64,000 nt of DNA from Kerstersia gyiorum (GCF_004216755.1 NZ_SGWZ01000001.1:1178001-1242000), one strand, 5' to 3'. Numbered from the stretch's first letter, positions 8,247 to 17,614 are shown. The notes: a model not told the origin generated them from the letters alone. Numbers and translations: made by a program.

Positions 8247-9767
8247 TCAGGGCGTGGCCTCATCAGGTTCGGGGGCGGGGGCAGTGTCGTCCAGCTCCAG
8301 TTCCAGCGCGGCGCGCTGGACCAGGTGCGCGGGCAGGTTGCCCTGTACCGCCACCCCCAGACGCTGGAAGTCGTTGGCTTGCTGGATCAGATTGCCGCGT
8401 CCGGTGACCAGCCGGTTCATGGCGGTATTGTGTGCGTCGCGGGCGCGCTCCAGGGCCTTGCCGACTTCTTCCATGCTGCTCAGGAAACCGGCCAGCTTGC
8501 GGTACACGCTGGCGGCCCGTTCGGCCAGTTCCATGGTGTGCTTGTTCTGGGCCTCGAAGCGCCATAGCTGGCGCACGATGTTCAGGCTGGACAGCAGCGT
8601 GGTGGGAGTAGTCACCAGCACATTGCTTTCGATGGCGCGCTGGAACAGTTCGCTGTCGGCCCGCATGGCTTCAGCAAATGCGGATTCGATGGGAATGAAC
8701 ATGAAGACCATTTCCGGGGTATTGAGCCCCGGCAGCTGGAAGTACGATCGGTCCGAGAGTTCCTTGATGCGGCTGCCTATGGCCGCCACGTGCTCCTTCA
8801 GTGCCTGGGCGCGTTCGGCGGGGTCTTCTGCATTGACATAGCGGGTGTAGGCGTTGAGCGAGGCCTTGGCGTCGACGATCAGGTGCTTGCCCTGCGGCAG
8901 ATAGATGATTGCATCCGGGCGGCGCCGGCCATCCTCGGTCTGGAAGCTGACTTCGCGGCGGTAGTCGCGGCCATCCTGCAGGCCGGAGCGATCCAGCACG
9001 TTTTCCAGCACCAGTTCCCCCCAATTGCCCTGTTTCTTGGCTTGCCCCTTGAGCGCAACGGCCAGCCCGTGGGCTTCTTCCGACATTTGCCGGTTCAGCT
9101 CCTTGAGCTGGGCCAGTTCGGCTTTCAGGCTGGCATGGCGGGCGATGTCCTGGCCGTGGATTTCTTCGATCTTGCCGCGGAATTCCTGCAGGCGTTCGCG
9201 CAGCGGCTGCAGAATCTGGTTCATGCTGTCCCGGTTGGATTGGGTGAAGCGCTGGCTTTTGTCTTCCAGTATGTCGTTGGCCAGGCTGCGGAACTGATCC
9301 GTCAGGGATTGGCGGGCATCCTGCAGCAGTGCCAGTTTTTCGGCGTGGCGTTCGCGTTCGGATTCAAGCTGGGCCTGCATGCTGACCAGGCGTTCGCGCA
9401 GCGCGGCCGCCAGCGCGTGACTCTGTTGCAGTTCAAGCTGCAGGTGGCTGATTTCTGCGCCCAGGCGGCCCTGCTGGTTCAGGCGTTCCTGCAGCGTGGC
9501 GTGTTCGCTGCGCAGCGCTTCCATGGCAGCACGCCAGTATTCCGTCTGTTCGGTCTGGTCTTCCAGGCGCTGGTGCAGGTTGATGATCTCTGCTTCGCGG
9601 GATTCCAGGCGGGCCTGCAGGGCAAGCACTTCCGTCTGCAAGCCTTGGCTGGCGCGTTCGACGGCGGTGCGTTGGCGGATGCGCAGCAGCAGCGCGGCAG
9701 CGGCAAATCCGGCCAGCGCGGCGAGCACAAGCCAAAGGGCGGGGAAATCATTCAGGGAGGATGGCAT
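8247..9767 (-). CDS. rmuC: RmuC, DNA recombination-limiting nuclease-like protein
   Basis: About 506 residues. A single N-terminal membrane anchor (LWLVLAALAGFAAAALLLRI, about residues 10-29) is followed by a long coiled coil to about residue 190 and the RmuC domain (QGNWGELVLENVLDRSGLQ, then PDAIIYLPQGKHLIVDAKASL, a PD-(D/E)xK-like core). RmuC limits inversion of short inverted repeats in E. coli; its nuclease activity is predicted by fold. I chose ATG 9767 (MPSSLND), which puts the anchor at the N-terminus. It is divergent from the thioredoxin-like gene. Confidence 0.93.
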   Translation of the reverse strand: MPSSLNDFPALWLVLAALAGFAAAALLLRIRQRTAVERASQGLQTEVLALQARLESREAEIINLHQRLEDQTEQTEYWRAAMEALRSEHATLQERLNQQGRLGAEISHLQLELQQSHALAAALRERLVSMQAQLESERERHAEKLALLQDARQSLTDQFRSLANDILEDKSQRFTQSNRDSMNQILQPLRERLQEFRGKIEEIHGQDIARHASLKAELAQLKELNRQMSEEAHGLAVALKGQAKKQGNWGELVLENVLDRSGLQDGRDYRREVSFQTEDGRRRPDAIIYLPQGKHLIVDAKASLNAYTRYVNAEDPAERAQALKEHVAAIGSRIKELSDRSYFQLPGLNTPEMVFMFIPIESAFAEAMRADSELFQRAIESNVLVTTPTTLLSSLNIVRQLWRFEAQNKHTMELAERAASVYRKLAGFLSSMEEVGKALERARDAHNTAMNRLVTGRGNLIQQANDFQRLGVAVQGNLPAHLVQRAALELELDDTAPAPEPDEATP

Positions 9768-9780
9768 GGCGCAGGTGGCG

Positions 9781-9808
9781 GAAACGAAACAACGGAAACG
9801 AAACAACG
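9781..9808. repeat. Two-copy 14-bp tandem repeat upstream of rmuC
   Basis: GAAACGAAACAACG is present twice in direct succession (9781-9794, 9795-9808) in the gap between the divergent rmuC and thioredoxin-like genes. It is purine/A-rich against a high-GC background. Function unknown; it could be a small slippage-prone tract or part of the rmuC leader. Confidence 0.85.
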
Positions 9809-9970
9809 GAAGCAAACTCTAGCAAGCTGTCATTGTCCCATGGCGCCCCGGGACAGGCTACGATGTCGCCCATTGTTCCGGCTGCAACACGGCCGCTGGC
9901 TGCCGGGGCAATGCCTGGTAATCAACACTGGAGTGTGGCGCCCTCGCGGATGCGCCGGGAGAGGAAGACG

Positions 9971-10387
9971 ATGGGATGGCGTAGCAGCGAGCGGGGTTCC
10001 GAGGAAGCCATGGAACCGGTGCGGGACGAAGACGCATGGGCACAGGCCGACCTGCCGGAAACCGATTTGAACGACGGCACGGCAGACCGCTTCCTGCTGG
10101 ATGCGAAAGGCACGACGCTGGTGGTATTCCACAGCAAGACCTGCGCCAATTGCGCGGTGGCGCGGCGCCAGTTGCCCGGCATGCGCCTGCCGGTGGCCAG
10201 GCTGGCCTGGGTCGATGCCGGTGACAATGGCGGCCTGGTGGAACGCTACGAGGTGTTTCACCTGCCGGCGCTGTTCGTGGTGCGTGATGGCGTTTTTTAT
10301 GGCGCGATCCAGGCGCACCTGAGCGCCGTGGATATCGGCCGTCAGATCAGGCTGGCCCTGGACAGCTATCCGGCGGAATTGCCCTGA
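9971..10387 (+). CDS. Thioredoxin-like protein with CANC motif
   Basis: A 138-residue cytoplasmic protein with a thioredoxin fold. The redox motif is C-A-N-C inside TLVVFHSKTCANCAVARRQL (about residues 54-73), and a cis-proline equivalent occurs in EVFHLPALFVVRDG. The start ATG 9971 has GAGGA 5-9 bases upstream; a longer in-frame reading with low-complexity N-terminus is unlikely. CANC instead of CGPC places it outside classical thioredoxins; a thiol-reductant or chaperone role is inferred. It is convergent with glcB. Confidence 0.8.
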   Translation: MGWRSSERGSEEAMEPVRDEDAWAQADLPETDLNDGTADRFLLDAKGTTLVVFHSKTCANCAVARRQLPGMRLPVARLAWVDAGDNGGLVERYEVFHLPALFVVRDGVFYGAIQAHLSAVDIGRQIRLALDSYPAELP

Positions 10388-10435
10388 CCGCCCAGGCGCT
10401 GTTGCCGTCCTGAGCACACCGCAGGCCAGGGCGTT

Positions 10436-10463
10436 GGTTGCGGCCCCTGCAGGCGCCGCAACC
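10436..10463. terminator. Hairpin between convergent thioredoxin-like gene and glcB
   Basis: A 9-bp perfect stem GGTTGCGGC/GCCGCAACC (10436-10444, 10455-10463) with a 10-base loop that is itself nearly palindromic (CCTGCAGG). No T-run on either side, so termination strength is uncertain. Confidence 0.45.
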
Positions 10464-10483
10464 AGGCTGTCGTCTGCTAGGCG

Positions 10484-12655
10484 TCAGCCCTGCGCCTTCA
10501 CTTTCAGTCGGTAGGCGTGCAGCAGGGGCTCGGTGTAGCCGTTGGGCTGGGCCCGGCCCTGGAACACCAGGGCGCGAGCCGCCTGGAAGGCCAGCGATTC
10601 ATCAAAGCGGCCCGCCATGTTCTGGTAGGCCGGGTCGCCGGCGTTCTGCTGGTCGACGACGGCAGCCATGCGGCGCAGCGTGGCTTCGACCTGTTCCGCG
10701 CTGACAATGCCGTGGTGCAGCCAGTTGGCGATATGCTGGCTGGAAATTCGCAGGGTTGCGCGGTCTTCCATGAGGCCGACGTTATTGATGTCGGGCACCT
10801 TGGAGCACCCTACGCCCTGGTCCACCCAGCGCACCACGTATCCCAGGATGCCCTGGGCGTTATTGTCCAGTTCGCGCTGTATGTCTTCCGCACTCCAATC
10901 GGGTTGGGCGACAACTGGAATTTGCAGCAGGTCGTCCAGCAGGGCATCGCGCACCTGCAGATAGGCGGTCTTGGCCAGTTCGCGCTGCACTTCCTGCACG
11001 TTCACCTGGTGGTAGTGGATGGCGTGCAGCACGGCGGCCGTGGGCGAGGGAACCCAGGCGGTATTGGCGCCGGCCTTGGGGTGGGCGATTTTCTGTTCCA
11101 GCATGGCCGCCATCAGGTCGGGCATGGCCCACATGCCCTTGCCGATCTGCGCCCGGCCACCCAGGCCGGCATGCAGGCCTGCCAGCACGTTGTTGCGTTC
11201 ATAGGCCTGGATCCATGCAGAGTGCTTCATGTCGCCCTTGCGCAGCACCGGGCCGGCATTCATGATGCTGTGGATTTCGTCGCCGGTGCGGTCCAGGAAG
11301 CCGGTGTTGATGAAGGCCACGCGTGCCGGCGCTGCCGCAATGCTGGCCAGCAGGTTGACGCTGGTGCGGCGCTCTTCGTCCATGATGCCCAGCTTCACGG
11401 TATTGCGGGGCAGCCCGAACAGGCTTTCGACACGGCTGAACAGATCATCTGCGTAGCGCACTTCGGCTGGGCCGTGCATCTTCGGCTTGACGATATAGAT
11501 GGAGCGGCGCCGCGAGTTGCGGCCGCTATTCAGGTCGGGCAAGGCGGCCAGCGTCGTGACCACGGCGTCGAGAATGCCTTCGAAGATTTCAGCGCCCTGG
11601 GCGTCGAGTACGGCCGGGTTGCGCATGAGATGGCCGACGTTGCGTATGAACAGCAGGGAGCGGCCGTGCAAGGTGAGCTTGCCGCCCTCGGGGGTGGTGT
11701 ATTCGCGGTCGGCGTTCAACCTGCGTGTGAAGGTCTGGCCATCCTTGCTGACAGCTTCGGTCAGTGTGCCCAGAATCAGACCCAGCCAGTTGCGGTAGAT
11801 CTCGGTCTTGTCCGCCGCGTCGACGGCGGCGACGGAATCCTCGCAGTCGATGATGGTGCTGAGCGCAGCTTCGAGCACGATGTCCTTGATATGGGCCGGA
11901 TCGCTGCGGCCAATGGCGTGCTGGGAGTCGAACTGGATTTCCAGGTGCAGGCCGTGATGCTGCAGCAGGATGGCCTGGGGGGCGTCGGCCTGGCCCTGGT
12001 AGCCGCGCAGCTGTCCGGCATCGCGCAGTGCAGTGACGGTATTGCCTAGGCTGACCTGCAATTGGCCGTTGACGATACGGTAGCCGGTGGCGTCAGCATG
12101 GGAACCCTGCTGCAGGGGGGCTGCCTCATCGAGCAGCGCCCGGCCGCGCGCGATGACTTGGGCACCGCGCACCGGGTCGTAGCCCTTGGGCTGGCTGCCG
12201 GCTTCGCGGGGAATGGCGTCCGTGCCATAAAGGGCGTCGTACAGGCTGCCCCAGCGCGCATTGGCGGCATTCAGGGCATAGCGTGCATTGCTGGCAGGCA
12301 CGACCAGCTGGGGGCCGGCCTGGTGGGCGATTTCCTCGTCCACGTCGTCCGAGCCGGCGGATACGGCTTCCGGCAGGGCCTGCAGGTAGCCGATCTCCTG
12401 CAGAAACGCGCGGTAGGCTGCGGCGTCGCTGATGGGGCCCGGATGGCGGGCATGCCATTCGTCCAGTTGTTGCTGCAGGCGGTCGCGTTCTTCCAGCAGT
12501 TGTTGGTTGCGCGGCGTGAGATCGTTGACGATAGCAGCGAATCCGGCCCAGAACGCATCGCCCGGGATGCCTGCGGCCGGCAGGGCTTCATTATTCAGGA
12601 ATTCGTCGAGCTCACGGGCGACGCGCAGACCGTGACGTGTAATGCGATCAGACAT
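10484..12655 (-). CDS. glcB: Malate synthase G
   Basis: Condenses glyoxylate with acetyl-CoA to malate, the closing step of the glyoxylate bypass and of glycolate use. 723 residues, the full length of the monomeric G isoform. Visible family blocks include DCEDSVAAVDAADK, the substrate-binding GRNSRRRSIYIVKPKMHGP, and GIMDEERRTSVNL. The start ATG has GGTGGAG upstream. Isocitrate lyase is not in this window. The icd gene at 19348 is the competing enzyme at the isocitrate branch point. Confidence 0.97.
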   Translation of the reverse strand: MSDRITRHGLRVARELDEFLNNEALPAAGIPGDAFWAGFAAIVNDLTPRNQQLLEERDRLQQQLDEWHARHPGPISDAAAYRAFLQEIGYLQALPEAVSAGSDDVDEEIAHQAGPQLVVPASNARYALNAANARWGSLYDALYGTDAIPREAGSQPKGYDPVRGAQVIARGRALLDEAAPLQQGSHADATGYRIVNGQLQVSLGNTVTALRDAGQLRGYQGQADAPQAILLQHHGLHLEIQFDSQHAIGRSDPAHIKDIVLEAALSTIIDCEDSVAAVDAADKTEIYRNWLGLILGTLTEAVSKDGQTFTRRLNADREYTTPEGGKLTLHGRSLLFIRNVGHLMRNPAVLDAQGAEIFEGILDAVVTTLAALPDLNSGRNSRRRSIYIVKPKMHGPAEVRYADDLFSRVESLFGLPRNTVKLGIMDEERRTSVNLLASIAAAPARVAFINTGFLDRTGDEIHSIMNAGPVLRKGDMKHSAWIQAYERNNVLAGLHAGLGGRAQIGKGMWAMPDLMAAMLEQKIAHPKAGANTAWVPSPTAAVLHAIHYHQVNVQEVQRELAKTAYLQVRDALLDDLLQIPVVAQPDWSAEDIQRELDNNAQGILGYVVRWVDQGVGCSKVPDINNVGLMEDRATLRISSQHIANWLHHGIVSAEQVEATLRRMAAVVDQQNAGDPAYQNMAGRFDESLAFQAARALVFQGRAQPNGYTEPLLHAYRLKVKAQG

Positions 12656-13082
12656 TGTGTTGACTCCACCTTGATTGAAACTTTTATCGCCGCTGGCAAT
12701 GCTGCATTGCAGCGAACGTCTTTCAGGCTTTTTACCTGAAAAGCGTTCCTGCGTATATGGTAATTGCCATTTTCATGTATGAAATCAATGCCTTGCATGG
12801 GCTTTATTTCAGATGGTGAATTGCCGTTGCATGGCGTGGCATGGCAGTGCTGTTTTGCATGCGTTGGCGCCTGGCTTGGCGGCATCGTCATGTGTCTTGG
12901 CAAGCCGGACGAGTACCGAAGTGGGGCGGTCTTGTCATTGGATTGCTGCGTCGCGGGGCGGTGACGGCAGCAGGCAGGCGTCGGACAGGCACATGGATAT
13001 CAGGCCAGGGCTGGGCAGGCCGCTTGAGCGGGTGACTGCAGCACCGGGCAGTATGGGTGATGGCTGCCGGACGGCGAAATGG
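12656..13082. other. 427-bp intergenic region upstream of glcB
   Basis: Between the end of livG and the start of glcB. It must hold the glcB promoter (minus strand). The glcB-proximal third is less GC-rich than its surroundings. No convincing gene, repeat or terminator was seen. Confidence 0.5.
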
Positions 13083-13883
13083 CTAGCGCTGGAAGCTGTC
13101 GTTGCCCAGGTAGGCGCGCCTGACCTGAGGGTCTTCGGCGACGATGGCAGGCGAACCCAGCGCGATGAGCCGGCCCTGGGCCAGCACGGCGACGCGGCTG
13201 GCATGCCGGAACACCACGTCCAGGCTGTGTTCGGTAAACAGGACGGCCAGGCGGCGTTGCTCGACCAGCGAGCGCACGAGTTCCATGAGCGCATGCCGCT
13301 CGGCGCTGTTCATGCCGGCGGCCGGTTCGTCCATCAGCAGCAGTCTGGGGGCATGGGCCAAGGCCATGGCCAGTTCCAGCCGTTTGACGTCACCATAGGC
13401 CAGCACACCAGCGGGCCGCGCCGCCTGTTGTCGCAGTCCCACCTGTTCCAGCAGGGCCAGGGCTTCATGTGGCGCGTAGCTGGCGGCGCGGCGCCAGAAG
13501 TGCATCAGCCGGCGGTCGCGCGACAGCAGTGCGGCCTGCACGTTTTCCAGTACGCTCAGCATGGCGAAGGTGGCCGCAGTCTGGAAGGTGCGGCCTATGC
13601 CCAGCCGCCAGATGGCCTGCGGGCCCAGCCGGGTCAGTTCCTTGCCGTCGAAGCGCACCGAGCCCGCCGTGGGACGCGCCTGGCCGCCGAGAATATTGAA
13701 GCAGGTGGACTTGCCCGCGCCATTGGGGCCGATCAACGCCAGGATTTCACCGGCATGCAAATCGAAGGAGACATCATCCAGCGCCGTGACGCCGCCGAAA
13801 ACCTGGCGCAGGCCACTGACTTGCAGCAGCGGTACGGCGGCGCTGGGCAGGGTGCCGCGGGCAAGCAATTGCTGTTCAGGCAT
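13083..13883 (-). CDS. LivG-type ABC transporter ATP-binding protein
   Basis: A 266-residue ATPase of the branched-chain amino-acid transporter class. Walker A is GPNGAGKS (residues 52-59), the Q-loop region follows at RTFQTA, the signature region is the unusual LAYGDVKRLELAMALA, and Walker B is LLLMDEPAAGMN, with a switch His in TEHSLDVVF. The LivG-specific C-terminus VRRAYLGN is present. The start ATG 13883 lies inside the end of the permease gene (8-bp overlap). No LivF partner follows; the next gene downstream is glcB. Confidence 0.9.
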   Translation of the reverse strand: MPEQQLLARGTLPSAAVPLLQVSGLRQVFGGVTALDDVSFDLHAGEILALIGPNGAGKSTCFNILGGQARPTAGSVRFDGKELTRLGPQAIWRLGIGRTFQTAATFAMLSVLENVQAALLSRDRRLMHFWRRAASYAPHEALALLEQVGLRQQAARPAGVLAYGDVKRLELAMALAHAPRLLLMDEPAAGMNSAERHALMELVRSLVEQRRLAVLFTEHSLDVVFRHASRVAVLAQGRLIALGSPAIVAEDPQVRRAYLGNDSFQR

Positions 13884-15792
13884 GGGAGGCTCCCGGAGCC
13901 GGGGGCGGCGCAGGCCGGTTGCGGCCGCCCAGCAGTCCGCCTGGCAGCAGCACCACCAGCAACAGGATGACCAGACCCAGCACGGCATGCCAGTATTCCG
14001 TGGCGCGCGCGACGGTATCGTGCAGCCAGGTATAGGCGCTCGCGCCGGCGAGCGGCCCGGCCAGGGCGTTCAGGCCGCCCAGCATGACCATCACCAGGCC
14101 ATCGACGGAGCGGCCCACGGCCAGCACGTCCGGGGCGATGCTGCCCTTGGAAAAGGCATAGAGCGAACCTGCCATGCCGGCAAACAGCGCGGCGGCGATG
14201 AATCCTGCCCATTGCAGGCGGCGCGTGTCCATGCCCAGCGCCTGCGCCCTGGCGCTGTGGTCGCGCGTGGCGCGCAAGCCCAGGCCCAGCGGCGAAAAAA
14301 TCAGACGGCGCAGCAGCCAGACACATCCCGCGCAGCTTGCCAGGCTCAGGTAATAGTAGGTCTCGGGCGTATCCAGCCAGGGAGATGGCCACAGGCCGAT
14401 CAGCCCGTTGCTGCCGCCGGTCAGGCTTTCGAACTGATAGGCCAGCGCCCAGATGATTTGCGCGCATGCCAGTGTGAGCATGGCCATATAGACGCCGGAA
14501 AGCCGCACGCAGAACCAACCGAACAGCAGGGCAGCCAGCACCGCCAGTAGCGGGCCGAGCAACAGCGCGGCTTCCATGGGCAAGCCTGCATGGATGGCGG
14601 CGAAGGCAGCGCCGTAGGCGCCCAGGCCGAACCAGGCGGCATGGCCGAAGGAATGCATGCCGGCCGGGCCGATGAGGAAATGCAGGCTGGCGGCAAACAG
14701 CGCGGCAATGAGGATGTCCGTACCCAGGATGGTGAGATACGGCCAGGTGTCTGCCAGCAGGGGCAGCGCGGCCAGTATCGCCAACAGGAACAGGTAGGCC
14801 AGCCGCACGCGCGGGCTGGCTGGCCGCAGTGTTGCCGCGCCGCGCTCGGGGGGCGGCGCCGGCTGGGGCTGGCCCAGCAAGCCCCAGGGGCGCCAGATCA
14901 GCACGATCGCCATGACGATGAATTCCGCCGCGAGGGTCAGGCGCGACAGGCTGAACACTTGCCCCGCGATAGTGATGTCACCGATGAAAATGCACAGCGC
15001 CTTGATTTCGCAGATCAGCAGCGCGGCCAGGAAGGCTCCAGGGATGGAACCCAGGCCGCCGACGACCACCACGACAAAAGCGCTGGCGATGACCTCGATA
15101 TCCAGGCTCAGCGTGGCGGGTGTGCGGGGCGCGGCCAGAGCGCCACCCAGGCCGGCCAGGAACGCGCCCAGCATGAAGGCACTGGTGAACAGCAGCGCCT
15201 GGTTCACGCCCAGGGCCGACAGCATGCTGCGATTCTCGGCAGCAGCGCGCAGCAGCATGCCCCAGCGCGTGCGCTGTTGCAGCAGCCACAACAAGCCCAG
15301 CACGGCGGGGCCGGCAAGTATCAGGAACAGGTCATAGGCCGGGAAACGGCGTCCCAGCAGTACAACGGCGTAGCCCAGGCCGGGCGCGCGCGCGGCGAAT
15401 TGGTCGGCCGGGCCCCACACAGCCAGCGCCAGGTCGCCCAACAGCAGGACGAAGGCAAAAGTGGCCAGCAGCTGGAACAGTTCGGGCGCTCGATAAATAC
15501 GGCGCAACACCACGATCTCCAGCAGCCCGCCGAGCAGGCCGATGACCACGGCAGCCAGCGGTAGCGCGAGCCAGTAGGCAGCTGTCTCCCATGGCGTGCC
15601 AGCGCTCCAGCCGGTGGCTGTCCGGGTCAGGCTGACGGCCAGATACATGCCCAGCATGTAGAACGAGCCATGGGCGAAATTGACGATGCGCGTGACACCG
15701 AAGACCAGCGACAGTCCGGCGGCTACCAGGAACAGCGCACTGGCGTCGGCCAGGCCATTGAGCAGCTGCAGCAGCAGCCCGCTGAAGCTCAT
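13876..15792 (-). CDS. Fused LivH-LivM-type ABC permease
   Basis: A 638-residue inner-membrane protein combining both permease subunits of a LivHMGF transporter. The LivH half (about 1-295) opens LLNGLADASALFLVAAGLSL and contains VVGGLGSIPGAFLAALLI. The LivM half (about 330-638) contains HSFGHAAWFGLGAYGAAF, TGGSNGLIGL and VMLGGLNALAGPLAGA. The linker is Pro-rich (around residue 310). The start overlaps the binding-protein stop by 4 bp, and the C-terminus overlaps livG. Substrate is not certain: hydrophobic amino acids, amides or urea are all handled by this class. Confidence 0.9.
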   Translation of the reverse strand: MSFSGLLLQLLNGLADASALFLVAAGLSLVFGVTRIVNFAHGSFYMLGMYLAVSLTRTATGWSAGTPWETAAYWLALPLAAVVIGLLGGLLEIVVLRRIYRAPELFQLLATFAFVLLLGDLALAVWGPADQFAARAPGLGYAVVLLGRRFPAYDLFLILAGPAVLGLLWLLQQRTRWGMLLRAAAENRSMLSALGVNQALLFTSAFMLGAFLAGLGGALAAPRTPATLSLDIEVIASAFVVVVVGGLGSIPGAFLAALLICEIKALCIFIGDITIAGQVFSLSRLTLAAEFIVMAIVLIWRPWGLLGQPQPAPPPERGAATLRPASPRVRLAYLFLLAILAALPLLADTWPYLTILGTDILIAALFAASLHFLIGPAGMHSFGHAAWFGLGAYGAAFAAIHAGLPMEAALLLGPLLAVLAALLFGWFCVRLSGVYMAMLTLACAQIIWALAYQFESLTGGSNGLIGLWPSPWLDTPETYYYLSLASCAGCVWLLRRLIFSPLGLGLRATRDHSARAQALGMDTRRLQWAGFIAAALFAGMAGSLYAFSKGSIAPDVLAVGRSVDGLVMVMLGGLNALAGPLAGASAYTWLHDTVARATEYWHAVLGLVILLLVVLLPGGLLGGRNRPAPPPAPGASHA

Positions 15793-17000
15793 CGCGGCGC
15801 AGTCCTCAGCTTGCGTACTTCGTCGTCGCTGGGCTGCAGCGTGGCGCCATCCAGATAGCGGATGTTGCGCATCACGCCTTCGCCGTTCTCGACGTCGGTG
15901 GTGCCGATATAGACACCCAGCGTCGATTGATGGTCGAGATCGCGGTATTCGATGGGACCGTACGGGCTGTCGAGCTGCAGGCCGCGGAAGGCCTGGATCA
16001 GCGCTTCCGTATCGGTGCTGCCGGCCTTCTCGATACCTGCCGCCAGCGACATCAGCGACGCATAGCCCACGACCGAACCGACCTTGGGATTCTGCTTGAA
16101 ACGTTCCTGGTAAGCCTTGACGAAGGCCTGGTTCTCAGGTGTGTCGATGGCATACCAGGGGTAGCCGGTGACGATCCAGCCCTTGGGCGTTTCTGCGCCC
16201 AGCGCTTCCAGGTATTCAGGTTCGCCGGAGAGTACCGACACGACATCGCGGCCTTCGAACAGGCCACGGGTGTTGCCTTCGCGAACGAAGCGCGTCAGGT
16301 CAGCAGCGAACAGGACATTGAAGATCGCATCGGGCCGGGCATCGGCCAGCGCCTGCACGACCGGGCCGGCATCCAGCTTGTTGAGCGGTGCAGCGATCTC
16401 TGCGACGAATTCGACATCCGGCTGGGCTGCGCGCAGCATTTCCTTGAAGGTGGCAACGGCGGATTGGCCATATTCATAATCAGGATAGACGATGGCCCAG
16501 CGCTTTTTCTTGAGGGCGATGGCTTCGGGGGCAAGGGCCGCCACGTGCATCCAGGTGGAGGGGCGTAGGCGGAAGGTGTAACGGTTGCCGTTGCCCCAGG
16601 TGATCTTGTCGGTCAGGGGTTCGGCCGCCAGGAAAAAGACTTTGCGCTGGCGGGCGAAGTCGGTCAGCGCCAGGCCGGTATGGGACAGAAAACCGCCAAA
16701 CAGGACTTCCACGCGCTCGCGCGCCAGCAGTTCCTGGGCCGCACGCACGGATTCGCCCGGGTTCGCGTTGTCGTCGCGCCAGATGACTTCCACCGGCCGG
16801 CCGAGAATGCCGCCACGTGCGTTGATTTCCTCTCGCGCCAGTTCCCAGCCCAGCTTATAGGGTTCCAGGAAGGCGGGAATGGCCTTGTAGCTGTTGACTT
16901 CGCCGATGCGCAAAGGCTTTTCGGCATGAGCCTGCAAGGCGGCCAGGGCTAGGGTGGGGCCCATGATCAGGCCTAGTGCAAATCGGCGGAGGCAGGACAT
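15789..17000 (-). CDS. Periplasmic substrate-binding protein (LivK-like)
   Basis: A 403-residue secreted binding protein of the branched-chain amino-acid/amide class (peripla_BP_6). A Sec signal peptide ends near LQAHAEKPLRIGEVN. The type I fold follows with GWELAREEINARGGILGRPVEVI, LLARERVEVLFGG and YPDYEYGQS. I chose ATG 17000; an in-frame TTG at 17015 would add five residues. It is the first gene of the binding protein, LivHM and LivG operon, with 4-bp coupling to the permease. Confidence 0.9.
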   Translation of the reverse strand: MSCLRRFALGLIMGPTLALAALQAHAEKPLRIGEVNSYKAIPAFLEPYKLGWELAREEINARGGILGRPVEVIWRDDNANPGESVRAAQELLARERVEVLFGGFLSHTGLALTDFARQRKVFFLAAEPLTDKITWGNGNRYTFRLRPSTWMHVAALAPEAIALKKKRWAIVYPDYEYGQSAVATFKEMLRAAQPDVEFVAEIAAPLNKLDAGPVVQALADARPDAIFNVLFAADLTRFVREGNTRGLFEGRDVVSVLSGEPEYLEALGAETPKGWIVTGYPWYAIDTPENQAFVKAYQERFKQNPKVGSVVGYASLMSLAAGIEKAGSTDTEALIQAFRGLQLDSPYGPIEYRDLDHQSTLGVYIGTTDVENGEGVMRNIRYLDGATLQPSDDEVRKLRTAPR

Positions 17001-17120
17001 GATGGCGGCGTCCAAGAGTTATCGTCAATGTAAGTATAAGTCGCTCGTTCGCCGCGACGATCAATTGATTGATAAGGGATAACCCTTGGTTTCTGTCTGG
17101 ATGGTAGCGAATGACGCAGG

Positions 17121-17155
17121 CAAAAGAAAAGGCCCTGCAGGAGCAGGGCCTTTTT
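17121..17155 (-). terminator. Terminator of rpmB-rpmG
   Basis: A perfect 8-bp stem GGCCCTGC/GCAGGGCC (17131-17138, 17143-17150) with a 4-base loop, followed on the minus strand by TTTTCTTTTG and on the plus strand by TTTTT, so it can work both ways. Confidence 0.88.
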
Positions 17156-17177
17156 CAGGCTGTGGCAGCACGAAGGC

Positions 17178-17345
17178 TTACTTCAGCTTGGTTTCCTTGT
17201 AGTCCACGTGCTTGCGAGCGACGGGATCGAACTTCTTGATCAGCATCTTCTCGGGCATGTTGCGCTTGTTTTTGCTGGTCGTGTAGAAGTGACCGGTGCC
17301 GGCAGTGGATTCCAGCTTGATCTTTTCGCGAATACCTTTGGCCAT
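17178..17345 (-). CDS. rpmG: 50S ribosomal protein L33
   Basis: A 55-residue protein beginning MAKGIREKIKLESTAGTGHF and ending KETKLK, a clear L33. It is of the zinc-free type, since it lacks the CxxC pairs of the C+ paralogue. It is a component of the large subunit near the E site. It lies 32 bp after rpmB, in the conserved rpmB-rpmG pair, with a strong terminator behind it. An AGGAGCTCACC ribosome site precedes the ATG. Confidence 0.97.
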   Translation of the reverse strand: MAKGIREKIKLESTAGTGHFYTTSKNKRNMPEKMLIKKFDPVARKHVDYKETKLK

Positions 17346-17377
17346 GGTGAGCTCCTAGTGATATGCAGCTTGGCTGC

Positions 17378-17614
17378 TTAGGCGGCTTGGCCGCGGGCGC
17401 GCAGGTCGGCCAGGACGGCGTCGATACCGTGCTTGTCGATGGTGCGCAGGGCGCTGGCGGAAACGCGCAGGCGAACCCAGCGGTTTTCGCTTTCAACCCA
17501 GAACCGGCGCGATTGCAGGTTGGGCAGGAAACGACGTTTGGTCTTGTTGTTCGCGTGCGAAACGTTGTTGCCCACAGTCGGGCCCTTGCCGGTCACTTGG
17601 CATACGCGTGCCAT
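17378..17614 (-). CDS. rpmB: 50S ribosomal protein L28
   Basis: A 78-residue protein beginning MARVCQVTGKGPTVGNNVSH and containing NKTKRRFLPNLQSRRFWVES, the L28 signature. It is a large-subunit component. Start ATG 17614; in-frame sequence further upstream is non-coding leader. Transcribed with rpmG from the promoter at 17846-17875. Confidence 0.97.
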   Translation of the reverse strand: MARVCQVTGKGPTVGNNVSHANNKTKRRFLPNLQSRRFWVESENRWVRLRVSASALRTIDKHGIDAVLADLRARGQAA

